A stretch of 64,000 nt of DNA from an uncultured Lachnospiraceae bacterium (GCA_900320345.1 ONRZ01000004.1:1-64000); one strand, 5' to 3'; shown: positions 19,095-28,655, counted from the stretch's first letter. Translations and numbers: made by a program. The notes: generated by a model from the sequence alone, not told the origin.

Positions 19095-19698
19095 CTGCAC
19101 CTCCCGCCAGACTTCCGACATATTCAAGTCCGGCATTCACCGCATTCACCATTGCGTTTGTGGTTATCGTGGCTCCGCTTAACGCATCTATCTCGTAATC
19201 TGCTGCAGCCCCCGACTTGGTATATGAGAATTTCGATACGTTCTTCCCCGCAAACTGGCCCTTGAATTCGCTCGTATCTGCTTTCATGCCAAGGCCTGCA
19301 GTCTCGGATATGCTTAGTATCTCTATACCCTTAAGCATCCCGTCCTTTCCTATTCCCATCGAAACCCCAATATCTCCTCCGTAACCTTCGGCTGTTGTGA
19401 CCGAAAGGACATGACCGAGTGCATTTCCCGAAGGATCGACCGCAACAAGGCATTCATCGATCGTTTCATCGGGATAACCTGCGGAGCTAAGTACGCTCTT
19501 TGCCGCGCCAATGTCGATGCCCGGATCCTCCTTAAAATCCGCAGCTTCCGGGAAGACCTTATGGTATGCATCAAGTTTGGCCTCAAGTGTCTTGGCCGCT
19601 ATCGGCTCCTTCGTAAGCTCATATACGTATCCCAACAGAGCACCTGCGATCAGGGTTATAAGGGTGAGCGTGATTATAGATTTAATGTTCTCCTTCAT
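19087..19698 (-). CDS. rnfG: Rnf complex subunit G, FMN-carrying
   Basis: A 203-residue protein with one N-terminal membrane helix (IITLTLITLIAGALLGYVYE) and an extracytoplasmic FMN-binding domain. The flavinylation motif DALSGATITTNAMVNA near the C-terminus matches the pattern used by ApbE, with Thr bonded to FMN. It shares one base with the rnfD stop (TGATG), so it is translationally coupled. Confidence 0.95.
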   Translation of the reverse strand: MKENIKSIITLTLITLIAGALLGYVYELTKEPIAAKTLEAKLDAYHKVFPEAADFKEDPGIDIGAAKSVLSSAGYPDETIDECLVAVDPSGNALGHVLSVTTAEGYGGDIGVSMGIGKDGMLKGIEILSISETAGLGMKADTSEFKGQFAGKNVSKFSYTKSGAAADYEIDALSGATITTNAMVNAVNAGLEYVGSLAGGADE

Positions 19699-20627
19699 CA
19701 GATCTCACCGCCTTTCCCGAAGCACTTTGGCAATGTATATTTTTCAATGAGCGGAACCAGAAGGTTACAGAATATTATCGCAAAGCTCACACCTTCGGCC
19801 GAACTTGAGAAGCATCTGAAAATACCCGTCATTATACCGAGGCAGATACCGTAGACTATCTTACCCTTATCGGTTATCGGGCAGGTCGCATAGTCCGTTG
19901 CCATGAAGAAGGCTCCGAGCATGAGACCGCCTCCGGCAAGCTGTGCGGTAAGATAATTCATATCCCATCCGTGTCCCGCAAACAGACCCATGAATATGAA
20001 AAAGGTGATAAGGTATGATGCCGGGATCTTAAGATCTATGATACCGAACCCTATCATTATGCAGGCACCTGCAACTATCGCTATTACGGATGTCTCACCG
20101 ACGGTACCCGCAATATTACCCAATACCATATCCCTTACATTGACACTGTTGCCTGCCTTTATAAGGGCAAGGGGTGTTGCGCTCGTCATACCGTCGTAAT
20201 TGAAGTTCGTCATCCTGGCCGCAAAACATATGACCAGAAAACACCTTCCCGCCAAAGCCGGGTTCATAAAATTCTGACCCAGCCCGCCGAACAGCATCTT
20301 AACGAATACTATGGCAAATACACCGCCTATAACAGGGAGCCACCACGCTGCCGTAGGGGGCATGTTGAGCGCGAGCAGAAGTCCCGTGACTGCCGCGCTT
20401 AAGTCTCCTATCGTAACAGGCTGTTTCATGATAAGTTCATAAACAAGCTCGGTAAGGACACATGCTGCAACAGAGACAACTATAAGGATAGCGGCATTAA
20501 CTCCGAAATGCCATATCCCGTAGCCCGAAGCCGGCAGAAGCGCCAACAGGACAATTCCCATGATCTTACCTGTAGTTAATCTGTCTCTGACATGGGGACC
20601 AGAGGACACATTCAATAAATCACTCAC
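19698..20627 (-). CDS. rnfD: Rnf complex subunit D, FMN-carrying membrane subunit
   Basis: A 309-residue integral membrane subunit (NQR2/RnfD family) with about eight to nine helices. The segment DGMTSATPLALIKAG contains the Thr that receives covalent FMN, and YDGMTS follows a typical RnfD membrane core (GLGQNFMNPALAGRCFL). It forms part of the ion-translocating path. It follows rnfC by 12 nt. Confidence 0.95.
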   Translation of the reverse strand: MSDLLNVSSGPHVRDRLTTGKIMGIVLLALLPASGYGIWHFGVNAAILIVVSVAACVLTELVYELIMKQPVTIGDLSAAVTGLLLALNMPPTAAWWLPVIGGVFAIVFVKMLFGGLGQNFMNPALAGRCFLVICFAARMTNFNYDGMTSATPLALIKAGNSVNVRDMVLGNIAGTVGETSVIAIVAGACIMIGFGIIDLKIPASYLITFFIFMGLFAGHGWDMNYLTAQLAGGGLMLGAFFMATDYATCPITDKGKIVYGICLGIMTGIFRCFSSSAEGVSFAIIFCNLLVPLIEKYTLPKCFGKGGEI

Positions 20628-20639
20628 CCTGCTTCCCTC

Positions 20640-21959
20640 CTACTTCTTTTTCTTGTTCGCAAGTATCAGCTTGCGCATCGTTTTGATGCTCTGTGTGAGC
20701 TGACGCTTGGCCGGGCATATATAGCTGCAGCATCCGCATTCACAGCATTCCATTCCGTTATATTCAAGGAATCTCTCCACATCATTGTTCTCGGCAAAAT
20801 CAGCCAGCCTGGCAGGTATCACCCTGCCCGGACATACATCCGCACATCTGCCGCAGTTAATGCAGTTTGACGGCTTGTATTTTGCAACCTCATCCTCAGT
20901 AAAACATGTTATCGCCGAAGAGGTCTTTATTATCGGAACATCCAAGTCAAACATGGCAAATCCCATCATGGGACCACCGGAGACCACCTTGGCGGGCGTT
21001 GTCTTAAATCCTCCCGATGCTTCAAGAAGCTGGCTGTAACTCGTTCCTATCGGCACAAGATAATTCTGCGGCTCCCTGATCGCATCACCCGTGACCGTTA
21101 CGATACGCTCCGTAAGAGGACGTTTCTCGATTATCGCGTGATATATGGATACCACCGTATCAACATTGTTCACTATACAGCCGGCATCCGCGGGAAGCAT
21201 TGACGAATTGATCGCGCGTTTCGTGGTCGCATATATGAGCTGACGTTCGGCGCCCTGAGGGTATTTGGTCTTAAGCGGCTTGACCGTTATCCTCTTCTCG
21301 TCTATAGTAAGTTCCCTTAACTTCTGTATACAGTCAGGTTTGTTATCCTCTACCGCAAGTATCCCTTCTGCGTGTTCGAACAGGCACAGGATTATCTTGA
21401 GTCCGGCAACCAGCTTCTCCGGTTCCTCGATCATCCTCCTGTAATCCGAAGTAAGATAAGGCTCACACTCGGAACAGTTGACTATGCAGTAATAGATCTT
21501 GTCGGGTTCCTTCGGAGAGAGCTTAACGTGCGTAGGGAAACCGGCGCCGCCCATTCCCACTATACCCGCAAGTGATACCGCATCAATGACATCCTGCTTG
21601 CTCATCTCGGCTATATCACCTATGGGAAGCGGTTCTGCCGCCTCAAACAAACCGTCGTTTTCGATCGTTATGGATTCTACCATATCGCCGGTCGCGACAC
21701 GATGCGGTCCAATGGACTTTACCGTACCGGATACCGATGAATAGATATTTGCGGACACAAAGCCACCCGCTTCAGCTATAAGCTGTCCGGCAAGTACTCT
21801 GTCTCCCTTCTTTACAACGCTTTTGGCAGGTGCGCCGATATGCTGTGACAGCGGAAATACCATATCTCCTTCGGGTATGAAGCGCTTGATCGGCTTGTCT
21901 TTTGTAAGCTCTTTGCCTTCATACGGATGTACTCCGCCCTTAAAAGTAAAACCAGCCAT
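20640..21959 (-). CDS. rnfC: Rnf complex subunit C, NADH/FMN-binding
   Basis: A 439-residue peripheral subunit, first gene of the operon. The N-terminal part has the RnfC barrel (FKGGVHPYEGKELT), the middle has the Gly-rich nucleotide site GIVGMGGAGFPTHVKL, and the C-terminus has two [4Fe-4S] motifs (CINCGRCADVCP and CCECGCCSYICP). It reduces NAD+ with electrons from RnfB. The start ATG 21959 is preceded by GAGGTGATC. A minus-strand TATAAT lies at 21995-22000. Confidence 0.95.
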   Translation of the reverse strand: MAGFTFKGGVHPYEGKELTKDKPIKRFIPEGDMVFPLSQHIGAPAKSVVKKGDRVLAGQLIAEAGGFVSANIYSSVSGTVKSIGPHRVATGDMVESITIENDGLFEAAEPLPIGDIAEMSKQDVIDAVSLAGIVGMGGAGFPTHVKLSPKEPDKIYYCIVNCSECEPYLTSDYRRMIEEPEKLVAGLKIILCLFEHAEGILAVEDNKPDCIQKLRELTIDEKRITVKPLKTKYPQGAERQLIYATTKRAINSSMLPADAGCIVNNVDTVVSIYHAIIEKRPLTERIVTVTGDAIREPQNYLVPIGTSYSQLLEASGGFKTTPAKVVSGGPMMGFAMFDLDVPIIKTSSAITCFTEDEVAKYKPSNCINCGRCADVCPGRVIPARLADFAENNDVERFLEYNGMECCECGCCSYICPAKRQLTQSIKTMRKLILANKKKK

Positions 21960-21994
21960 TTGATCACCTCTGATAATTCAGAATAATTTACTCT

Positions 21995-22040
21995 ATTATA
22001 CTAAATTTTTCTGAATTTTGCTACTTTTTCATGCTATAAT
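21995..22040. promoter_or_regulatory. Divergent -10 boxes for the rnf operon and the YprB-like gene
   Basis: TATAAT on the minus strand at 21995-22000 faces rnfC, and TATAAT on the plus strand at 22035-22040 faces the nuclease gene. The region is AT-rich. Matching -35 boxes are weak. Confidence 0.5.
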
Positions 22041-22099
22041 CCATATATGGCATACATCTTGCCATTTACGTGTATCTATAACTTTTTACAGGGAGAATC

Positions 22100-23194
22100 A
22101 TGCAGTTTATAAATGAGATCTTTAAGGATATACAACCGCTCTATCCTCTTGAGCACTTTGCAAGACCTGACAGGATACTGTTCATCGATATAGAGACGAC
22201 AGGCCTGTCCAGAGAATCCACAACCTTATACCTTATAGGCTGCGGATACTTTGATACCGACGGATATCACACGATACAATGGTTTGCGGACAGTCCCGAT
22301 GAGGAACCTGAGATCATAACGGCTTTTGCGGATTATATAAGCGATCGTTTTACCTGCCTGATGCATTTTAACGGCAACCGCTTTGATGTTCCTTATCTTA
22401 AGCACAGAGCACTGTCACACGGAATCCCGGATCCTCTCGGATCGCTTGAAAGTATCGATATCTATGCCTTTGTAAAGCCTTACAAAAAACTGCTGGGACT
22501 CCCTTCTCTACGCCAGAGGTCGATAGAACAGTTCCTTAATATAAACAGCGATGATCCTTACACCGGTAAGGAACTGATAGGTGTCTATCACTCATATGTA
22601 AGATCTCCCTCGGACGAACTCCTTGCCCCTCTTCTGTATCATAACAGCGAGGATCTTAAGGGAATGGCATATATACTTCCCATTCTTCATTATACGAAGC
22701 TTAAGGAACTTAAGTTAAGCTATGTCTCGCATACCCTGCATTCCTTCAGTGACTATATGGGACAGGAACAATGTGAGATACTGGCAGAATACACTCATGA
22801 TGCGGTCATTCCGGTAAGCTTTAATACGGGCACGGACCGTATCCGTCTGTCACTTCGAAAGAACAGGACCGCACTGCTGCGCCTTCCCGTATTCCGTGGG
22901 GAACTTAAGAAATTCTATCAGGATTACAGGGATTATTACTATCTTCCCGAAGAAGACTGCTGCATCCACCGCTCCGTTGCTTCCGGAGTTTCAAAAGAGC
23001 GCCGCGTTGACGCAAAAAAAGAGACCTGCTATACAAAACACAGCGGTCTCTTTATTCCTTCCATATCTTCCGATCCTTCAATGACCTTAAGGACCGACTA
23101 TTCATCAAAAGAACTTTTCGTTCCGTATTCGGATGATAAAGCCGAAACGTTACTGTCTGATATCGGCTGCTCTATCATCTCCTATATCTTCTGA
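22100..23194 (+). CDS. YprB-like RNase H-fold exonuclease
   Basis: A 364-residue protein whose N-terminal half is a DEDD-type 3'-5' exonuclease fold: FIDIETTGLSR (motif I), HFNGNRFDVPYLK (motif II) and HNSEDLKGM (late Asp). This matches the ribonuclease H-like YprB domain. The C-terminal half has no recognised fold. Substrate is unknown. It starts after GGGAGAATC and ends tail-to-tail with cheR, the coding regions overlapping by 13 bp. Confidence 0.82.
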   Translation: MQFINEIFKDIQPLYPLEHFARPDRILFIDIETTGLSRESTTLYLIGCGYFDTDGYHTIQWFADSPDEEPEIITAFADYISDRFTCLMHFNGNRFDVPYLKHRALSHGIPDPLGSLESIDIYAFVKPYKKLLGLPSLRQRSIEQFLNINSDDPYTGKELIGVYHSYVRSPSDELLAPLLYHNSEDLKGMAYILPILHYTKLKELKLSYVSHTLHSFSDYMGQEQCEILAEYTHDAVIPVSFNTGTDRIRLSLRKNRTALLRLPVFRGELKKFYQDYRDYYYLPEEDCCIHRSVASGVSKERRVDAKKETCYTKHSGLFIPSISSDPSMTLRTDYSSKELFVPYSDDKAETLLSDIGCSIISYIF

Positions 23195-23970
23195 TAGAAG
23201 AATGAATTGCGTCTCTCGTATCCGAATTCCTTATGATTTACTATCTGCTCCGTACTTCCTATGAACAGGAGTCCATCCTTCACGAGTGAAGCATTGAACT
23301 TCTTATATATCTCATCCTTTGCTTCATCTGTAAAGTAGATCAGCACATTTCTGCATACTATGAAATGACAGCCTGTAGGATAGGGATCCTTAAGGAGATT
23401 ATGTTCCTTGAACTCAACCCTCTCCTTGATCTCATCCGAGATCTTATATGAACCGCCTATCTGGGTGAAATACTTCTTCTTGAAATCTTCCGGAACACCC
23501 GCGATACTCTTCGCGGCGTATACACCGTTCTTGGCCTGTGCAATGACCTGCTTATCAAGATCTGTTGCTATTATCTTGATCTGGTTGAGCGGTATATGCC
23601 TTGAAAAAGCCATTACCAGCGAATAAGGTTCATCACCTGTGGAACATGCCGCGCTCCATATCTTGAGCCTCTTACCATACTTGGCTATCATCTCCGGGAT
23701 GAAGGTCTTATCAAGCAGTTCCCACTGATCCGTGTTCCTGTAGAACTCCGAAACATTTATCGTAAGATAATTTACGAACTCTTCGAAAAGCTTCTTATCA
23801 TTCTTGAGTTCCTTGACAAAATCCTCATATCCGCTGATCTTATGCTTGTTGATGAGCGTATCTATCCTGCGCTTCATCTGCTTCTCTTTATATGCGGTTA
23901 GATCGATGCTTGTCATCTTAAGTATCGCCGCTTCGAACTGCTCATATGTCATTTCTGCCATGGAGCTCAT
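23182..23970 (-). CDS. cheR: CheR-type protein glutamate methyltransferase
   Basis: A 262-residue SAM-dependent methyltransferase that methylates Glu residues of chemoreceptors. An N-terminal helical domain (about 1-75) precedes the catalytic domain with WSAACSTGDEPYSLVM (SAM binding), ATDLDKQVIAQAKNGVY and CRNVLIYFTDEAK. Length is normal. No other chemotaxis gene is nearby, so it acts with receptors encoded elsewhere. It follows the S1 protein gene by 14 nt on the same strand. Confidence 0.92.
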   Translation of the reverse strand: MSSMAEMTYEQFEAAILKMTSIDLTAYKEKQMKRRIDTLINKHKISGYEDFVKELKNDKKLFEEFVNYLTINVSEFYRNTDQWELLDKTFIPEMIAKYGKRLKIWSAACSTGDEPYSLVMAFSRHIPLNQIKIIATDLDKQVIAQAKNGVYAAKSIAGVPEDFKKKYFTQIGGSYKISDEIKERVEFKEHNLLKDPYPTGCHFIVCRNVLIYFTDEAKDEIYKKFNASLVKDGLLFIGSTEQIVNHKEFGYERRNSFFYQKI

Positions 23971-23984
23971 CTCCTTAACAAAGA

Positions 23985-25205
23985 TTATTCTTCACTGTCT
24001 GCCTTGGTCTCTTCAGTCGCTTCGGCTTCTTCTGCCTTGGCTTCTTCAGCTTCCTTGGCTTCCTCTTCCTTAGCCTTCTCGATCTCAGCCTCTACATCAA
24101 CGCTCACTACATCTTCATCTTCCGCAGCGGCTTCTTCATTCTCTTCCTTCTCGGGCTCTAAGAGTGCCTTCATGCTAAGGCTTATCTTCTTGTCCTCAAG
24201 CTTGAAATCAACTATCTTGGCCGTAACTTCCTGACCGAACTTAAGCACATCTGCGGGCTTGTCTATATGATCCCTCGATATCTGCGATACATGGAGCAGA
24301 GCATCGATACCGGGCTCAAGTTCAACGAAAGCACCGAAATCGGTCATCCTTGCAACCTTACCGGTAACAACCTTACCTATGCTGTATTTCTCCTCTGCAT
24401 TGTTCCAGGGATTTGAATCTTCAAACTTAAGCGATAATGCGATCTTGCTTCCCTGAATATCCTTGATCAGTGCCTTTATCTCCTGGCCGGGCTTAAATAC
24501 CTTGACGGGATTCTCAACCCTTCCCCATGAGATCTCTGAAATGTGAAGAAGTCCGTCCGCTCCTCCGAGGTCTACAAAGACACCGAAATTGGTAACATTC
24601 TTGACAACACCGTCAACCACATCGCCTACATGTATCTTCTCGAACAGTTCCTTCTGGAGCTTCTCACGCTCAGCCATAAGGAGCTGCTTCCTGTCACCTA
24701 TTATCCTTCTGCGTCTCGGATTGAACTCTGTGATAACAAACTCAATTTCCTGGCCGAGATACTTGGAAAGATCTCTCTCATATGAATCCGATACAAGACT
24801 TGCGGGAATGAACACCCTTGATTCCTCAACGACAACACTGAGACCTCCGTCAAGGATCTGTGCGACCGTTGCCTTGAGAACTTCTTTATTGTTAAATGCC
24901 TCCTCAAGCCTCTTATTACCCTTGTCGGCAGCCAGCCTCTTATAAGTGAGCTGTACCTGTCCGTCTCCGTCGTTCACGCGAAGAACCTTCGCCTCCATAG
25001 TGTCTCCGACATTAACGCAGGTGGTAAGATCCAGATTCGGCGTATTTGAATACTCGTTCCTGGTGATGATACCGTCTGATTTGTAACCGATATTAAGGAC
25101 TATCTCATCAGGCTTAACATCAATGACTGTACCTTCAACTACCTCTCCGTTATGTATTGTTTTAAGTGATTCTTCCAACATTTGTTCAAAAGTTTGCTCT
25201 GACAT
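23985..25205 (-). CDS. rpsA: S1 RNA-binding domain protein (30S ribosomal protein S1-like)
   Basis: A 406-residue protein with four S1 domains (about residues 15-90, 105-175, 190-265 and 275-350; for example VVDGVVKNVTNFGVFVDLGG and VTGKVARMTDFGAFVELEPG) and a strongly acidic Glu/Ala tail. It is a Gram-positive short S1 that binds mRNA on the ribosome or acts as a general RNA chaperone. Its start overlaps the ispH end by 20 bp, an arrangement known in clostridia, where the two are sometimes fused. Confidence 0.9.
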   Translation of the reverse strand: MSEQTFEQMLEESLKTIHNGEVVEGTVIDVKPDEIVLNIGYKSDGIITRNEYSNTPNLDLTTCVNVGDTMEAKVLRVNDGDGQVQLTYKRLAADKGNKRLEEAFNNKEVLKATVAQILDGGLSVVVEESRVFIPASLVSDSYERDLSKYLGQEIEFVITEFNPRRRRIIGDRKQLLMAEREKLQKELFEKIHVGDVVDGVVKNVTNFGVFVDLGGADGLLHISEISWGRVENPVKVFKPGQEIKALIKDIQGSKIALSLKFEDSNPWNNAEEKYSIGKVVTGKVARMTDFGAFVELEPGIDALLHVSQISRDHIDKPADVLKFGQEVTAKIVDFKLEDKKISLSMKALLEPEKEENEEAAAEDEDVVSVDVEAEIEKAKEEEAKEAEEAKAEEAEATEETKADSEE

Positions 25206-26034
25206 AATTTTGAACCTCCTGTATTATTTTTTTTGGGGTGGAAGCCCCCGCTGTAATACCAACACTTTTAATGGATTGGATTGAAGTAAGTACTAAGTCA
25301 TCCAGTGTCTGTATGTATTGCGTGTTCTCACATTCACGCTTACATATCTCATATAACTTCTGTGTGTTGGAGCTGCCCGCTCCGCCTATTACGATCATTG
25401 CATCTACAGATGACGCTATTCTTCTCGCCTCCGTCTGGCGTTCCTCCGTAGCATTACAGATAGTATTGGCAACAGTAACATGATAACCTTTTTTCTGAAA
25501 AATTTCAACTAATTCTTTAAATTTGTTCCTGTTGAACGTTGTTTGTGAGACAATGCATATTTCCCTGTCAGAACTTTCGGAAAAAGCCTCCGCCTCTTCG
25601 TCATTTTCTATAACCGTGTATCCGCCTTCCACTCTGCTGACGATACCCTCGACTTCCGGATGTTTCCGGCTCCCTATCACAACGATATATTTCCCGCTCC
25701 TGCTCTCATCTTCAACGATACGGTGGATCTTCTTGACAAACGGGCATGTGGCATCTACTATATCAAGCCCCTGCTTCTTCAGGATGTCCGCTATCTCTCT
25801 TGTGACTCCGTGGGAGCGGATCACTATGGTCCCTTCGCCGATATCCTTAAGTTCCTCTACGGACCGTATCACCTGCACTCCCTTTTTTTCAAGTTCGCCG
25901 ACAACCTGCTCGTTATGTATGATCGGGCCGTATGTGTATATCTTCCCTCCCTTTTCCAACTGCTCGTATACAGAATCGACCGCCCGCTTAACGCCGAAAC
26001 AGAATCCCGAATTTTCAGCTACTATAACATCCAT
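25186..26034 (-). CDS. ispH: 4-hydroxy-3-methylbut-2-enyl diphosphate reductase
   Basis: Last enzyme of the MEP isoprenoid pathway, giving IPP and DMAPP. It is 282 aa, the normal length. The three Cys that hold its [4Fe-4S] cluster are in NSGFCFGVKRAV, VDATCPFVKKIH and ANTICNATEERQ. Substrate-binding SHGV (IRSHGVTRE) is present. It sits between cmk and rpsA, a conserved clostridial order. Confidence 0.96.
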   Translation of the reverse strand: MDVIVAENSGFCFGVKRAVDSVYEQLEKGGKIYTYGPIIHNEQVVGELEKKGVQVIRSVEELKDIGEGTIVIRSHGVTREIADILKKQGLDIVDATCPFVKKIHRIVEDESRSGKYIVVIGSRKHPEVEGIVSRVEGGYTVIENDEEAEAFSESSDREICIVSQTTFNRNKFKELVEIFQKKGYHVTVANTICNATEERQTEARRIASSVDAMIVIGGAGSSNTQKLYEICKRECENTQYIQTLDDLVLTSIQSIKSVGITAGASTPKKIIQEVQNYVRANF

Positions 26035-26043
26035 TATCTCACC

Positions 26044-26709
26044 TTAGGCTCCGGTCTTACCGGAAATTATCTTACTTATCTCTTTAACGACTTCCTCGAT
26101 GCCAAGATCCGACGTATCCACAAGAACCGCGTCATCCGCCTGTTTTAAGGGAGATATCTCACGGGTCATATCCCTGTGATCCCTCTCTTCTATCTCACGT
26201 TCTATCACGGCAAGATCGCAGGTCTCACCTTTTTGCTTAAGTTCATCATATCTGCGTTTTGCCCGTACCGCGGTACTTGCCGTAAGATAGATCTTAACTT
26301 CCGCATCCGGAAGTACCTTCGTTCCTATGTCACGGCCGTCCATAACAACATCCGTATCCGAGGCCAGCTTCTGCTGCAGTGACACGAGCTTCTCCCTCAC
26401 CTTCCCGTTTACGGAAGAAGCAGAGGCCATATTGGATACCTCCTGAGTCCTTATAAGCCCGTTCACATCCTCACCGTTTAAAATGACCTTCTGTTCACCG
26501 TCAATAAACTTTATCGAGATGTCGGCATCCTCGCAGGCCTTCTCAATGCCCGGCTTATCATCCGCCGATATCCCGCACCTTATAAGATACAATGCCATTG
26601 CACGGTACATGGCACCCGTATCCACATAGATATAACCGTATTCAGCCGCAAGCCTCTTGGCTATCGTACTCTTGCCGGCGCCCGCCGGTCCGTCTATCGC
26701 TATCTTCAT
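26044..26709 (-). CDS. cmk: Cytidylate kinase
   Basis: Phosphorylates CMP and dCMP with ATP. From ATG 26709 it is about 221 aa, with the P-loop GPAGAGKST at residues 7-15, YVDTGAMYRAMALY, and the CMP-binding DGRDIGTKVLP. The start at 26709 is chosen because GGGAGGAAGG precedes it; the open frame extends a further 47 codons upstream into the previous gene without a ribosome binding site. It ends 9 nt before ispH. Confidence 0.95.
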   Translation of the reverse strand: MKIAIDGPAGAGKSTIAKRLAAEYGYIYVDTGAMYRAMALYLIRCGISADDKPGIEKACEDADISIKFIDGEQKVILNGEDVNGLIRTQEVSNMASASSVNGKVREKLVSLQQKLASDTDVVMDGRDIGTKVLPDAEVKIYLTASTAVRAKRRYDELKQKGETCDLAVIEREIEERDHRDMTREISPLKQADDAVLVDTSDLGIEEVVKEISKIISGKTGA

Positions 26710-26720
26710 ATCCTTCCTCC

Positions 26721-26749
26721 CAAGACACGGGGACGGTTCTTTTGTCTTG
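26721..26749. repeat. REP-like palindromic repeat (CAAGACA...TGTCTTG)
   Basis: Arms CAAGACA and TGTCTTG flank CGGGGACGGTTCTTT. I recall this GACACGGGGACGGTTCTTTTGTC-type unit as a dispersed repeat of Clostridia, often near REP-associated transposases. It lies between the BaiN-like gene and cmk, upstream of the cmk ribosome binding site. Confidence 0.55.
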
Positions 26750-26807
26750 TTTTCCCTTCCCGTCGCGCCAATATTCCGTCTTATCATGCAGCCCCGCCGG
26801 TCATCCG

Positions 26808-28037
26808 TTACTCTCCGGCACATATGCCCGCAAGGTGCCCGGTCGACCATGCTATCTGCAGATTAAAGCCGCCTGTAAGTGCATCCACATCTATCATCTC
26901 ACCCGCAAAATACAGGCCCGGTATCTTCCTGCTCTCCATTGTTGAAGGATCTATCTCCCTTACCGATATCCCGCCGCGTGTGATTATCGCTTCGTTAAAA
27001 CCCCTGTTTCCCGTTATATTGAGTTTCAGGTCCTTGATCAGATTAACGAGCCTCTCCCGTTCCTCCCGTGTGACCTCGTTTACCTTCTTATGTCCGTCGA
27101 TGCCGGACAGATCCACGATCACCGGTATGAGCTTCGACGGCAGCAGCTTGTCAAGCGAATTGCAAAACTGCCTGTTCATGACAGATGAAAAATCCCGGAG
27201 CACTCTCTCGTTTAGTTGTTTATGATCGAGTGCGGGCTTAAGATCGATGTGGATCACGGGGTCCTGACCGTACATCTTCTCCATGATATGAGCGCTTGCG
27301 CTTAAGATGATAGGTCCGCTCACTCCGAAATGCGTAAAAAGCATCTCTCCGAACCCTTCGTATATCTTCCTGTCGCCGATATAAAGCCTTGCCGATACAT
27401 TCTTAAGTGACAATCCCTGAAGTCTCGGTACCCATTCATCCCCCGCAACGAGCGGAACAAGCGAAGGTTCTGCTTCCTTAACCGCTATATCAAGGGAATC
27501 CGCGATCCGAAACGTATCTTCCGAGGCTCCGCATCCGGGATATGATACCCCGCCGAGCGCCAGTATAACACGGTCTGCCGCGATCTTCCCGTCCCTGTCA
27601 GTAACTATGCCGCTTACCTGACCGTTTGAGAGTTCGATCCTCTCAAGCTTCGTATTGAGCTTTACGGTCACGCCGTTGTCCCTGATGGATCTCTCCAGCG
27701 CCTTTATAACATCCGATGACTTGTCCGAAACGGGAAACACCCTGTCTCCGCGCTCAGTCTTAAGACCGCATCCGAGGCTCTCAAAATACTCCATGACCGC
27801 ATCATTTGAGAACCCGTAAAATGAACTGTACATAAACTTGGGATTGGTGATGACATTACCAAAAAAGATATCCGGATCGCAGGCATTTGTAAGATTGCAT
27901 CTCCCCTTACCCGTTATGAACAGTTTCTTCCCAAGTTTCTCATTTTTCTCGATAAGAAGGACTTGTGCCCCTGTCTGTGATGCGGCTGCGGCCGCCATCA
28001 TTCCCGCCGCACCGCCTCCGACAACTATCACCTTCAT
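26808..28037 (-). CDS. BaiN/HI0933-family flavoprotein
   Basis: A 409-residue NAD(P)/FAD-dependent oxidoreductase. It starts with the Rossmann FAD motif VVGGGAAGMMAAAAAS, then EKNEKLGKKLFITGKGRCNLTN (family signature), and ends with the FAD-binding GLYFAGEMIDVDALTGGFNLQIAWSTG-type C-terminus. Family members include the bile-acid enzyme BaiN, but most have no known substrate, so a reaction cannot be stated. It overlaps the tetR-side gap by a few bases and precedes cmk. Confidence 0.9.
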   Translation of the reverse strand: MKVIVVGGGAAGMMAAAAASQTGAQVLLIEKNEKLGKKLFITGKGRCNLTNACDPDIFFGNVITNPKFMYSSFYGFSNDAVMEYFESLGCGLKTERGDRVFPVSDKSSDVIKALERSIRDNGVTVKLNTKLERIELSNGQVSGIVTDRDGKIAADRVILALGGVSYPGCGASEDTFRIADSLDIAVKEAEPSLVPLVAGDEWVPRLQGLSLKNVSARLYIGDRKIYEGFGEMLFTHFGVSGPIILSASAHIMEKMYGQDPVIHIDLKPALDHKQLNERVLRDFSSVMNRQFCNSLDKLLPSKLIPVIVDLSGIDGHKKVNEVTREERERLVNLIKDLKLNITGNRGFNEAIITRGGISVREIDPSTMESRKIPGLYFAGEMIDVDALTGGFNLQIAWSTGHLAGICAGE

Positions 28038-28045
28038 AAGATCCT

Positions 28046-28594
28046 TCAGCCGATAAAGCCCTTGATGGCATCCTTTAACATGTCCTCGGCTTCCTTATCA
28101 CTTAAGTCAAATTCACCTGTTATCGTCATTCCCGCCATACCATGCATGAAAATGAACACCTTCGTAAAAATAAGTTCAACATTATCCATGTTGAGATTGG
28201 GGATCTTCTTTATCTCCTTCATTACAAAAGCATTTTCCTTGCCGTTTATAAGCTCATAAAGCGTATGATCCTTATTTCCGGACAAAAACAGAAGCTTGAA
28301 CAGATTCTGTTCCTGCTTGGCAAAACGTATATAGTTTATCCCTAAACTTACAAAAGGAGTATCATAACTGTTCTTATTACTGTTGCAGAAATCCTCATAA
28401 TATGCCCTTGACCTCTCAAACAGTTCCTTGAGAAGTTCATCCATATTCTCATAAACCCTGAATATGGGCTGCGTGGAACAGCCGATGTGCGCAGCAAGTT
28501 TCCTTGCGGTAACGGCCTCTACCCCCTCCTTCTTGAGCAGCTCAAAAGCCCCGTCAATTATCATCTGCTTTGTTATCGATTCTTTTCTTGCCAT
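28046..28594 (-). CDS. TetR-family transcriptional regulator
   Basis: About 182 residues from ATG 28594 (MARKESITKQMIIDGAFELL), preceded by GGAGAGGG. The N-terminal HTH (VTARKLAAHIGCSTQPIFRVYENMDEL) is typical; the ligand domain is of the TetR_C type with no nameable inducer. It lies downstream of the decarboxylase operon on the same strand. A short palindrome at 28656-28669 upstream may be its operator. Confidence 0.88.
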   Translation of the reverse strand: MARKESITKQMIIDGAFELLKKEGVEAVTARKLAAHIGCSTQPIFRVYENMDELLKELFERSRAYYEDFCNSNKNSYDTPFVSLGINYIRFAKQEQNLFKLLFLSGNKDHTLYELINGKENAFVMKEIKKIPNLNMDNVELIFTKVFIFMHGMAGMTITGEFDLSDKEAEDMLKDAIKGFIG

Positions 28595-28624
28595 TTCTGA
28601 CCCTCTCCTTATATGAAATTTAAC

Positions 28625-28648
28625 GGGCAGCCTCCGCAGAGACTGCCC
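28625..28648 (-). terminator. Hairpin between the 5S subunit gene and the TetR gene
   Basis: Arms GGGCAG and CTGCCC separated by 12 nt, just downstream of the carboxylase gene. The following bases are AT-rich without a clear T-run, so termination is probably partial. Confidence 0.4.
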
Positions 28649-28655
28649 ATTAATT

